A stretch of DNA of 64,000 bases from Desulfarculaceae bacterium (GTDB lineage: Bacteria > Desulfobacterota > Desulfarculia > Desulfarculales > Desulfarculaceae). The stretch spans positions 1 through 64,000 of the forward strand of contig JAIPDO010000001.1 of assembly GCA_021737645.1 (NCBI GenBank). The letters are read 5' to 3'. The notes beneath the pieces were generated by a model, which was given only the letters and a program-made list of their open reading frames with translations, searched no databases and was not told the origin of the DNA. Below, piece by piece: positions 7,866 through 14,731 of this stretch (its first letter is position 1; the number at the start of each line of letters is the position of its first letter). The position numbers and the translations under genes are program-made.

Positions 7866-8849
7866 TTAGATTATTTTGGCCGACTTCATCAACTCTTCAC
7901 ACGCAGTGTAGGGGTCGGTTCGCATTGAGGCGACATCCTTGGCCACCGCCTCTATCCGCCCTCCGTTGCCCAAGCGAGCGAAAAACATTTGATTGATGCG
8001 CAACTGGAACAGGTCGAGTATTTCTTTTTCCGCCCGTTCTATGCGCCGCTTGGCCAGAAGCTTGCCGCCGTCCGCCGATAATGCATCGTAATGATCGTCC
8101 ATGGCCTGGAGCAATTCGTCCATGCCGCGGCCGTCCAGCGAGCAGCACGACACCACCGGGGGATACCAGGGCTGGGCTTGTTGGTCACACTCCGAACCGT
8201 GTGGGTGAAAAGTGAGCGACAGCATGGCCTTAAGGTGCCCGGCGGTGATTCCGGCCCCGTCCCGGTCCATCTTGTTCACCACGAAAACATCGCCAACTTC
8301 CAAAATGCCCGCCTTGATAGCCTGTACGTCGTCGCCCATGCCGGGCACGGTGACGATGACGGTGGTGTCGGCCATGCGCGCGATATCCACCTCGTCCTGG
8401 CCCACCCCCACCGTCTCCACCAGGACCACGTCCTTGCCCATGGCGTCCATAACCGCCACTACGCCGCGGGTGGAGCAGGTAAGCCCGCCGAAGTGCCCCC
8501 GCGTGGCCAGGGAACGGATGAACACGTCGTTATCGTTGGCGTGGCGCTGCATGCGGATGCGGTCCCCCAGGATGGCCCCACCGGAAAAGGGGCTGGTGGG
8601 GTCCACCGCCACCACCCCGACGGTGAGCCCTTTCCTGCGCAGCCTGGTGACCACCGCGTCGGTGAGGGTTGATTTGCCCACCCCCGGCGAACCGGTGATA
8701 CCTATAACCCGCGCTCTGCCCGTGTGGGGAAACAGCAGCTTGAGCGCACCCACCGCCTCCGGCTGCACATCGTCTATGGCCCGCATCAGACGGGCGGCCG
8801 CGGGAATGTCGCCGGAAACGATTCTTTGTGCGATTTCCTCGGGAGTCAT
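7866..8849 (-). CDS. meaB: MeaB/ArgK-type GTPase, chaperone of B12 acyl-CoA mutase
   Basis: A G3E-family GTPase that loads and protects adenosylcobalamin on acyl-CoA mutases. The P-loop is GITGSPGVGKSTL. VDPTSPFSGGAILGDRIRM, TRGHFGGL, the switch motif ETVGVGQDEVDI and NKMDRDG follow in the family order. The start is set at ATG 8849 (MTPEEIAQRIVSG), giving 327 residues as usual; an upstream ATG at 8891 would add 14 unconserved residues and overlaps the stop of a small ORF as TAATG. The mutase subunits lie 3.3 kb upstream on the same strand, so this is very probably their dedicated chaperone, as in the hcm and mcm operons. Confidence 0.93.
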   Translation of the reverse strand: MTPEEIAQRIVSGDIPAAARLMRAIDDVQPEAVGALKLLFPHTGRARVIGITGSPGVGKSTLTDAVVTRLRRKGLTVGVVAVDPTSPFSGGAILGDRIRMQRHANDNDVFIRSLATRGHFGGLTCSTRGVVAVMDAMGKDVVLVETVGVGQDEVDIARMADTTVIVTVPGMGDDVQAIKAGILEVGDVFVVNKMDRDGAGITAGHLKAMLSLTFHPHGSECDQQAQPWYPPVVSCCSLDGRGMDELLQAMDDHYDALSADGGKLLAKRRIERAEKEILDLFQLRINQMFFARLGNGGRIEAVAKDVASMRTDPYTACEELMKSAKII

Positions 8850-8890
8850 TGACTGATTTCCATTCCACGTTAGCGCCCGCGAAAGACGCA

Positions 8891-9028
8891 TTATAGGCCA
8901 GTGTCGGCGATTTGGGCGCCGAGGTCGAGACCGGTTTCCCTAGGAACGCCGGTTTGGGACAAAAGGTTCAAGCTCCCGGCTATGATGAGGTACCTGTTTC
9001 CGAAAAACTCAATGGCCCTGATTTTCAT
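8891..9028 (-). CDS. Hypothetical 45-aa ORF upstream of meaB
   Basis: A short frame starting MKIRAIEFFGNRYLIIAG and ending AQIADTGL. Its stop overlaps an upstream in-frame ATG of the meaB frame (TAATG), which would allow translational coupling. No known domain is recognised and the ribosome site is weak (GGTGG directly before the ATG). It occupies roughly half of the 329-base gap between meaB and the thiolase-like gene. It could be a real miniprotein, a leader peptide or a decayed remnant. Evidence is limited to frame, position and plausible amino-acid makeup. Confidence 0.3.
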   Translation of the reverse strand: MKIRAIEFFGNRYLIIAGSLNLLSQTGVPRETGLDLGAQIADTGL

Positions 9029-9095
9029 TCCACCGGCGCCGCCCATGCTTTGCCAAGCCGTGGCCGGTTCCGGGCCTCGAGGCGGATGCCTCGGT

Positions 9096-9128
9096 GAGTG
9101 GCCGCCCCTTACAATCGGGCGGCCACTC
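9096..9128 (-). terminator. Stem-loop after the thiolase-like gene
   Basis: GAGTGGCCGCCC and GGGCGGCCACTC form a perfect 12-base-pair stem around a nine-base loop, about 50 bases past the thiolase-like stop. No U-run follows on the minus strand, so it may be a weak terminator, a pause or a 3'-end stabiliser that lowers expression of the downstream meaB block. Confidence 0.5.
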
Positions 9129-9178
9129 CCTTGGCGCGGCAATAAATATTCAACCCAGGTCCCTTCATGAATGTTTCA

Positions 9179-10360
9179 CTACACTTCCAAAATCGTGGTG
9201 CCGCTATTGCCCATGAGCCCATAGGTCTGGGCCATGCCCACCCTGGCGTTTTCCACCTGGCGCGAGCCGCATTGGCCGCGCAGTTGGGTCACCACCTCCG
9301 CCACCTGCCAAATGGCTTGCGCGCCAATGGCCTCGCCAAAGGATGAGAAACCGCCGCTGGGGCACACCGCCACCTTGCCGCCGATTTCGGTATCACCCTT
9401 TGCCAGCATCTTTTCAGCCTCGCCCTCGCCGCAGAAACCGCAGGTTTCCAGGTATTGCAGATAGTGCCAAGAGCTGTTGTCCGGGAGCTCCAGAATGTCC
9501 ACATCCTCCGGCCCTATCCCGGCCATTTCATAGGCTTGGCGCGATGCGGAGTAGCTCTCGCTGAGCAAAGGCGCTTCGGCCTTGGCCGGAGCAGAGAGCG
9601 CGGAGATGCGCAGGGTTGGGTCTCCGTAGATGGAGCTGCCGATGGTGGTGGCGGCCACCTTGACCGGCTTGGATGCATACTCTTTAGCCTTGTCCGACGC
9701 GCACAAAATCAGAGCAGCGGCCCCGTCGCTGGTGGCGCAAATCTCGTAAAGCCGCAGGGGATCGCACACCATAACCGAATCGAGCACCTCATCGCGGGTG
9801 TATAGCTTCTTGTACCTGGCGTTGGGGTTCTGGGAGCCGTACTTGCTGAGCAGCACCTTCACGTCGGCCAGATCCTGCTCGGTGGTCCCGTACTTCTCCA
9901 TGCGCTTTTTGCACTCCAGGGCCCAGTAAGGGGGGTTGGACATTCCAACCATGCGCCAGCGCAACACGTCCATGTCTTGTTGGGGATTGTCGGATTTGGC
10001 GGTGAGCACGCCCTTGGGGGACATATCCACACCCAGGCACAAAGCCACATCCACCTGACCAGAGGCGATGCTCATGTAAGCGGTGCGCATGGCCGATGAG
10101 CCGGTGGCGCAGGCGGCGTACACGTTAACGATGGGCACGCCGGTTTCGCCGAACACGCTGGCGATGTACTGGCCGGACAGATGGCCCGCGTTGCCGCCCC
10201 AAATGAAGATGCCCGAGCAGATGGTTTGGATCTCCTCCCACTTCATGCCCGCGTCGGCCAGAGCCTTGGCAACGGCATCCACACCCAGATCGATAAAATT
10301 CTTGCCTTCGAACTTGCCCCAGGGATGCATTCCCACCCCTACTATCGCAACATCTCTCAT
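9179..10360 (-). CDS. Thiolase-like protein (SCP-x/Ltp2-like), non-canonical active site
   Basis: A 393-residue protein of the thiolase fold, closest in pattern to sterol-carrier-protein thiolases. The nucleophile loop is kept (YAACATGSSA, Cys84). The later catalytic motifs are changed: HDCF is ELPDNSSW (~291-298), and the GHPxGA His motif is GEAIGAQ with Glu343. The C-terminal QTYGLMGNSGTT aligns with QHNIGxGGA. Claisen cleavage as in normal thiolases is therefore uncertain. It is followed in family logic by a DUF35 partner, encoded 36 bases upstream. Thiolase-fold/DUF35 pairs include steroid side-chain retro-aldolases (Ltp2), so a C-C lyase role is a reasonable alternative. Confidence 0.85.
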   Translation of the reverse strand: MRDVAIVGVGMHPWGKFEGKNFIDLGVDAVAKALADAGMKWEEIQTICSGIFIWGGNAGHLSGQYIASVFGETGVPIVNVYAACATGSSAMRTAYMSIASGQVDVALCLGVDMSPKGVLTAKSDNPQQDMDVLRWRMVGMSNPPYWALECKKRMEKYGTTEQDLADVKVLLSKYGSQNPNARYKKLYTRDEVLDSVMVCDPLRLYEICATSDGAAALILCASDKAKEYASKPVKVAATTIGSSIYGDPTLRISALSAPAKAEAPLLSESYSASRQAYEMAGIGPEDVDILELPDNSSWHYLQYLETCGFCGEGEAEKMLAKGDTEIGGKVAVCPSGGFSSFGEAIGAQAIWQVAEVVTQLRGQCGSRQVENARVGMAQTYGLMGNSGTTILEV

Positions 10361-10396
10361 GACCTTTGGATCCTCTCTTGAAACCGCCGCCGGTGT

Positions 10397-10837
10397 CTAC
10401 TTGACCGGCCTGAAGCCCCAGGTCTGCACGCTTTGGCCGTCTTCATTGCGGTAAAGGGTGTAGGCCACCGTTTCCATTTCCATGCCCATCTTCAGGTCGT
10501 CCTGTGAGCAATCGGTGATGATGCCCACCACCTGGATACCCTCGGGGAATTCCACCATGCCCATTGGGAAAGGCGTGATGTCCTTTTCGGTCTTAAAGGG
10601 CTTAGGGGGCATATAGTGCAGGGTGGTGAAGCTGGCCAGCGTCCCTTTCCTGTGCAACAAGACCTCATCCACCGGCCCCCTGGAGCAGCCAGGCCGATGT
10701 TGCTGATGGTTTTTGGGGAAGAAATGGGTGCCACAGTCGCCGCAACGGGCGCTCATCAGATGAACCCCGTCCTGTGCCTCGGTGAAAAGCCCCGGATAGG
10801 CGGGAACGGCGTTGGCTACTTGCTCTTGCTGACTCAT
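10397..10837 (-). CDS. DUF35 OB-fold/zinc-ribbon protein, partner of thiolase-like enzyme
   Basis: A 146-residue protein with an N-terminal ribbon (CGDCGTHFFPKN) and a C-terminal OB fold (GTLASFTTLHY; VEFPEGIQVVGII; AYTLYRNEDG). DUF35 proteins bind acyl-CoA or bridge thiolase-family enzymes to a partner. The second half of the ribbon has only one Cys (HRPGCSRG) where two are usual, so metal may be bound by Cys3-His or not at all. It starts at ATG 10837 after AGAAGGAGG and is the first gene of its transcript, lying past the terminator of the SDR gene. The gap to the thiolase-like gene is 36 bases, consistent with a complex. Confidence 0.88.
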   Translation of the reverse strand: MSQQEQVANAVPAYPGLFTEAQDGVHLMSARCGDCGTHFFPKNHQQHRPGCSRGPVDEVLLHRKGTLASFTTLHYMPPKPFKTEKDITPFPMGMVEFPEGIQVVGIITDCSQDDLKMGMEMETVAYTLYRNEDGQSVQTWGFRPVK

Positions 10838-10918
10838 GTTATGAGCCTCCTTCTGCTTACGCCATTTTCAACAATCGTAAGTTTGTTGGTTTTAAACTTG
10901 CTCATTTTGGACGGTTTT

Positions 10919-10950
10919 AAAACCCGGCCGCCGGTTGCCCGGCGGCCGGG
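10919..10950 (-). terminator. Rho-independent terminator after SDR gene
   Basis: CCCGGCCGCCGG and CCGGCGGCCGGG make a perfect 12-base-pair stem with a four-base loop, three bases beyond the SDR stop, followed on the minus strand by TTTTAAAA. It separates the transport/mutase transcript from the DUF35-thiolase transcript. Confidence 0.8.
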
Positions 10951-10953
10951 CCT

Positions 10954-11715
10954 CTACCAGCCGCCGCCGTTGACGTAGATGGTCTGGCCGTTGATGTAGG
11001 AGCCTTTTTCAGATGCCAAAAAGGCCACCATCTCGCCTATGTCCTCGGGCTGCGCCAGGCGCTCAAAGGGCATCATGGGGTAGGCGTCCTTGACGTCTTC
11101 CACCTTGAAGCGAGCCTTGACCATGCGCACGCCCATCTCCGTTTCGGTGATGCCGGGCCCCACCACGTTCACCCGGATCTTATGCTTGCGCTCCTCCTTG
11201 GCCAGGATAATGGCCATGGCCTCCACAGCCGCCTTGGCCATGGTGTAGGGAGCGCCCAGGGGGCGGTATATCTGGGTGGCGTGTGAGGAGATATAGATCA
11301 CCGAGCCCCCGCCCTGCTCACGCATGATGGGGACCACCAGTTTGGTGAAGCGCATGCCGCCCAGGGCGTGCACCTCGTACAGGCGTCTGGCCTCATCTAT
11401 CTCGGTCTTGACCACCGTGTGGCCTCGGGAGGCCACCCCCGCGTTGGATACGAACACGTCTATGCGGCCGAAGGTCTCCATGGTTTTATCCACGGTGTTG
11501 GCCACCATGACGTCATCGGTTACATCGGCATCGACCAGGAGCGCCTTGGCCCCGGTCTTTTCCACCATGGCCGCGGTTTCCTGGGCCATTTCCAGAAAGC
11601 GAGACAAATGGCTGACTATCACGTTGGTGCCCTGGCTGGCCAAGGCCACGCAGATGGCACGGCCGATTCCCCGGTCCGCTCCGGTGACGATGGCTACAGG
11701 GTTGCTGCTTTTCAT
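10954..11715 (-). CDS. SDR-family dehydrogenase, probable 3-hydroxyacyl-CoA dehydrogenase
   Basis: A classical short-chain dehydrogenase/reductase of about 253 residues. The NAD(P) motif is TGADRGIGRAI, the catalytic Ser lies in VIYISSHA, and Tyr and Lys in PYTMAKAAVEAMA. The end, SYINGQTIYVNGGGW, is the usual FabG-like tail. The start is ATG 11715 (MKSSNPVAIV), preceded by GGGAGG; an upstream in-frame ATG adds eight residues without a better site. It is 16 bases downstream of the mutase small subunit and ends the operon at a terminator. By context it probably oxidises the hydroxyacyl-CoA made by the mutase or a hydratase. Substrate is not provable from sequence. Confidence 0.88.
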   Translation of the reverse strand: MKSSNPVAIVTGADRGIGRAICVALASQGTNVIVSHLSRFLEMAQETAAMVEKTGAKALLVDADVTDDVMVANTVDKTMETFGRIDVFVSNAGVASRGHTVVKTEIDEARRLYEVHALGGMRFTKLVVPIMREQGGGSVIYISSHATQIYRPLGAPYTMAKAAVEAMAIILAKEERKHKIRVNVVGPGITETEMGVRMVKARFKVEDVKDAYPMMPFERLAQPEDIGEMVAFLASEKGSYINGQTIYVNGGGW

Positions 11716-11731
11716 CTTCCAAGCCTCCCGA

Positions 11732-12139
11732 TCAGGCATTTACCTTGGCGTTGATGAACTCGATGGCTTCCGCTGCGCTGGAGCCGGCGCCAAAAACTCC
11801 GTCGATGTCCAGCTTTTTCAAGGCGGGGATGTCGTCGTCGGGAATGATGCCGCCCACGATTACCAGCTTTTCCCCGATGCCCTTTTCCTGCATGAGCTTT
11901 CTTAGCCTCTCGGAAGCGGCGACATGGCCACCCACGGAAAAGGACACGCCGATCACGTCCACGTCCTCTTGCAGGGCCGCGTTGGCCACCTCGTCGATGA
12001 GGCCGTGCCGGCTCAGAATCACTTCCATTCCCGACTCGAGCATGCAGCGGGCCAAATAGCGCACGCCGCGGTCGTGAACATCCATCCTGCTCTTGCTCAG
12101 GAGCACCTTTATCCTTTTAGGGCTTGCTTGCTTTTCCAT
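11732..12139 (-). CDS. B12-binding small subunit of acyl-CoA mutase
   Basis: A 135-residue stand-alone cobalamin-binding domain. It shows DVHDRG, the DxHxxG motif whose His ligates cobalt in the base-off form, then GVSFSVGGH and VIVGGIIPDDD, which hold the nucleotide tail. The length and separate gene match the small subunits of isobutyryl-CoA and 2-hydroxyisobutyryl-CoA mutases and of archaeal-type methylmalonyl-CoA mutase. Its ATG directly follows the large-subunit stop (TAAATG), which suggests coupled translation and a fixed ratio. Together the two proteins perform a radical carbon-skeleton rearrangement of an acyl-CoA. Confidence 0.93.
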   Translation of the reverse strand: MEKQASPKRIKVLLSKSRMDVHDRGVRYLARCMLESGMEVILSRHGLIDEVANAALQEDVDVIGVSFSVGGHVAASERLRKLMQEKGIGEKLVIVGGIIPDDDIPALKKLDIDGVFGAGSSAAEAIEFINAKVNA

Positions 12140-13828
12140 TTAGTACACCGTTCCCCAACCGAAAATGCTCTTCATCACGTCGCACATCTCCTGCACCGTG
12201 GAGCGGGCCCGGGCGCAGTCGATAAGAGCGGGCATAAAGTCGGCTTTGTGGTTATCCAACACGCCTTGACAGGCGACCTTGAGATCCGCGAGCGCTTGCT
12301 CACGCTCTTTTTCCTTCCCGCGGGTGGCCCGGTATTCCTTGATCCTGGCGATGCAGGTCTCCTTGACCTCGGGATCCACCTTGTAAATCTGGGTCTTGCG
12401 GTGCACCTCGGAGCGATGCTTGTTGAGGCCCACCACGACCTTTTCACCCTTGTCGATGCGCCGGCGCCACTCGTAGGAGGAGTTGGCCAGCTCTTCACGC
12501 AGCCAACCAGTCTCCCAGCACTTCTTGAAGCCGCCCAGCTTCTCGATCTTGTCGAGGTACTTGTCGGCTTCCTCGCAGATCTTCTCGGTGAGAGACTCCA
12601 CGTAGTAGGAACCAGCCAGGGGGTCGGTGACGTTGGGCACGCCGGTTTCGTACAGGGCCACCTGATGGGTGCGGATGGCCAACATCAGCGACTCGTCGGT
12701 GGGGATGCCCAAGGCTTCGTCGTAGGCGTTGATGGTCATGCCGTTGACCCCGGACAACACTCCCACCAGGGCGCCGTAGGCCGAACGGATGATGTTCACG
12801 TAGGGCTGCTGGGCGGTGAGCGAAACCGCGGAGGTCTGGGAGTGGCAGCGGATCTGCATGGAGTGCTTGTCTTTGGCGCCGAACCGCTCCTTGTTGATGG
12901 TGGCCCACATGCGCCGCATGGCCCGAATCTTGGAGACGTGCTCGAAGATGTCCATGCCCAGGGCGATCTGGAAGCCGAAGCGCGGCAGGAACTCATCGGG
13001 CTCCAGGCCCGCGTCCATACAGGCCTTGGTCAGCTCGATGCTGATGGCCATGGCCATGGCCGCCTCCTGCACCGGGGTGCCGCCCGCCTCCTCGGCGAAG
13101 TAGCTCACGATGTTGGTGGTGTTCCACTTAGGCATGTTGCGCGAACACCAGCGGATGAAGTTGGACATGATCATGAAGGCGGAGTCGGGGGGATACATCT
13201 CCAGGTCGCTCATCCACCCCTTGAACAGCCAGTTCATGGTGTTGCCCCGGAGCTTCTCCTTGGGCACGCCCTGCTCTTCGCCGTAGACGATATAGAAGGC
13301 CAGGGCGATCATGGAGTGGATGCCCTGGTTGAGCACCACCGAGGTCTTGGTGAGGTCCAGGCCGTTCAGCAGGCGGTCGTAGTCGTCCAGGGTGGACATG
13401 TTCACGCCCACCAAGCCGACCATGTCGCCGTTTTCCGGGTTGTCCGGGTCATAGCCGAACTTGCACACCTGGTCGAAAACCAGGTTGTAGGAGCGCATCT
13501 CCCCGTAACCGGTGAGGCCCAGTTGAGCCAGGTAGTCCATGCGCTCCCGGCAGTGCTCCGGGGTGCCGTGGCCGTGAATCTGTTGCATGACCCAGGGCTG
13601 GGCCTGGTACATGGTGGGGTAGATGCCCCGAGTGAAGGGGTATTGCCCCGGGTAGGCGATGTTCTTGAAATTCAGGTCCTGGACGTCATCCGGTCCGTAA
13701 ACCGGCTTTATGGGAATGCCGCCGTCCGTCTTTAGGTCGAACGGCTTGTCCCCATATCGCTTCTTCATCTGGGCATCAAAGCCCTTCTTCAACTCTTCGA
13801 CCTGTTCCATGGTTTTCTTGTCAAGCAT
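12140..13828 (-). CDS. Coenzyme-B12 acyl-CoA mutase large subunit, atypical
   Basis: A 562-residue TIM-barrel subunit of the methylmalonyl-CoA mutase family, without its own B12 domain. PGQYPFTRGIYPTMY, VPKEKLRG, PKWNTTNIVSYFAEEAG, SQTSAVSLTAQQPYVNI and VTDPLAGSYYVESLT are clear family blocks. In the substrate loop the usual RQYAGF becomes QQIHGH, so the carboxylate-binding Tyr is Ile84, as in HcmA, the 2-hydroxyisobutyryl-CoA mutase. The next segment, TGYGEMRSYNLVFDQVCKF, is about six residues longer than in known mutases and lacks the FDxPT motif. Start: ATG 13828 with GGGAG eight bases upstream. The substrate is probably not methylmalonyl-CoA; which acyl-CoA it rearranges is open. Confidence 0.9.
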   Translation of the reverse strand: MLDKKTMEQVEELKKGFDAQMKKRYGDKPFDLKTDGGIPIKPVYGPDDVQDLNFKNIAYPGQYPFTRGIYPTMYQAQPWVMQQIHGHGTPEHCRERMDYLAQLGLTGYGEMRSYNLVFDQVCKFGYDPDNPENGDMVGLVGVNMSTLDDYDRLLNGLDLTKTSVVLNQGIHSMIALAFYIVYGEEQGVPKEKLRGNTMNWLFKGWMSDLEMYPPDSAFMIMSNFIRWCSRNMPKWNTTNIVSYFAEEAGGTPVQEAAMAMAISIELTKACMDAGLEPDEFLPRFGFQIALGMDIFEHVSKIRAMRRMWATINKERFGAKDKHSMQIRCHSQTSAVSLTAQQPYVNIIRSAYGALVGVLSGVNGMTINAYDEALGIPTDESLMLAIRTHQVALYETGVPNVTDPLAGSYYVESLTEKICEEADKYLDKIEKLGGFKKCWETGWLREELANSSYEWRRRIDKGEKVVVGLNKHRSEVHRKTQIYKVDPEVKETCIARIKEYRATRGKEKEREQALADLKVACQGVLDNHKADFMPALIDCARARSTVQEMCDVMKSIFGWGTVY

Positions 13829-13867
13829 TATCCAAACTCCCAACTATTGCTGACTGCATAATGGCGT

Positions 13868-14668
13868 TTAGCGTCCCTTGAACTGGGGCGGCCTTTTCTC
13901 CATAAAGGAACTAACCCCCTCCTTGATGTCCTCTGAGTGGCGGCAAATCGCCTGGCCCCAGCTCTCAAATTCCAGCGCGCTGGTGAACTCGCTGGACCAG
14001 GCATGCTGGGCCGCCTTTTTTATGAACGCCAAGGACAGGGGCGCCTGCTTAAGGAGCTTGCCCGCCATGTCCTTTGCTTCGGATAACAGCTGATCGGGCT
14101 CGACGATCTTATTGACCATGCCTATGCGCTGGGCCTCCTGGGCATCGATGTTGTCGGAGGTCATCATCAGCTCCAGGGCCTTGGCATAGCCGACCACCAT
14201 CTGGAGGCTGCGGGTCATGCCGCCGTCGGGCACCATGCCCCGGCGGGCGAACACGGCGCAAAATTTGGCGCTGGGCACGGCGATGCGCAGGTCTGCCAGC
14301 AGGGCCAGGGAATACCCCACCCCCGCCGCCTGGCCGTTCACAGCCGCGATTACCGGCTTGCCCTGTTCGGCCAAACCCACGGTGAACTGGGTCACGCGTT
14401 CTGAAAAATATTTGAACCCAAGTTTGAGCTTGCCGCTTTGAATGCCTTGCAACCGCTCCTGGACGTCCGCGCCGGCGCAGAAGCCCCGCCCGGTCCCGGT
14501 GATAATCAACACCCTGATGTCGTCGTCCTCTTGGACCCGCCGAAACAGGTCCGGCAGGGTGTGGTCCAGCATCTGAGAAGTCAGGGCGTTTAGTTTCTCG
14601 GGGCGGTTGAGGGTGAGCAAGGCGATGCCTTGATCGTCAACCTCGAAAAGAACCTCATCGGTGGCCAT
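13868..14668 (-). CDS. Crotonase-family protein, isomerase-like active site
   Basis: A 266-residue crotonase-fold protein with FCAGADVQERL as oxyanion loop. Both hydratase glutamates are missing: the first position lies in GVGYSLALLADLRIA and the second in CAVFARRGMVPDGGMT. The Asp of VPDGG is kept, the position used in PaaG-type isomerases, so double-bond isomerisation or another proton-transfer reaction is more likely than hydration. The C-terminus is complete (EGVSSFMEKRPPQFKGR). It starts at ATG 14668 behind GAGGGAACGAT and lies immediately before the mutase large subunit in the transcript. It is a close relative of the crotonase encoded at 18106-18903. Confidence 0.85.
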   Translation of the reverse strand: MATDEVLFEVDDQGIALLTLNRPEKLNALTSQMLDHTLPDLFRRVQEDDDIRVLIITGTGRGFCAGADVQERLQGIQSGKLKLGFKYFSERVTQFTVGLAEQGKPVIAAVNGQAAGVGYSLALLADLRIAVPSAKFCAVFARRGMVPDGGMTRSLQMVVGYAKALELMMTSDNIDAQEAQRIGMVNKIVEPDQLLSEAKDMAGKLLKQAPLSLAFIKKAAQHAWSSEFTSALEFESWGQAICRHSEDIKEGVSSFMEKRPPQFKGR

Positions 14669-14731
14669 ATCGTTCCCTCTAGTTACCCATTTGCGTTGGG
14701 GTTAATTAACTTCGTTTTATTTCCGAGCTGG

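Noticed and set aside
11924-13735. 603-codon open frame antisense to the mutase
   Set aside because: It mirrors the mutase subunits codon by codon, is extremely rich in His, Gly and Val, and shows no domain. It is a GC-rich antisense shadow.
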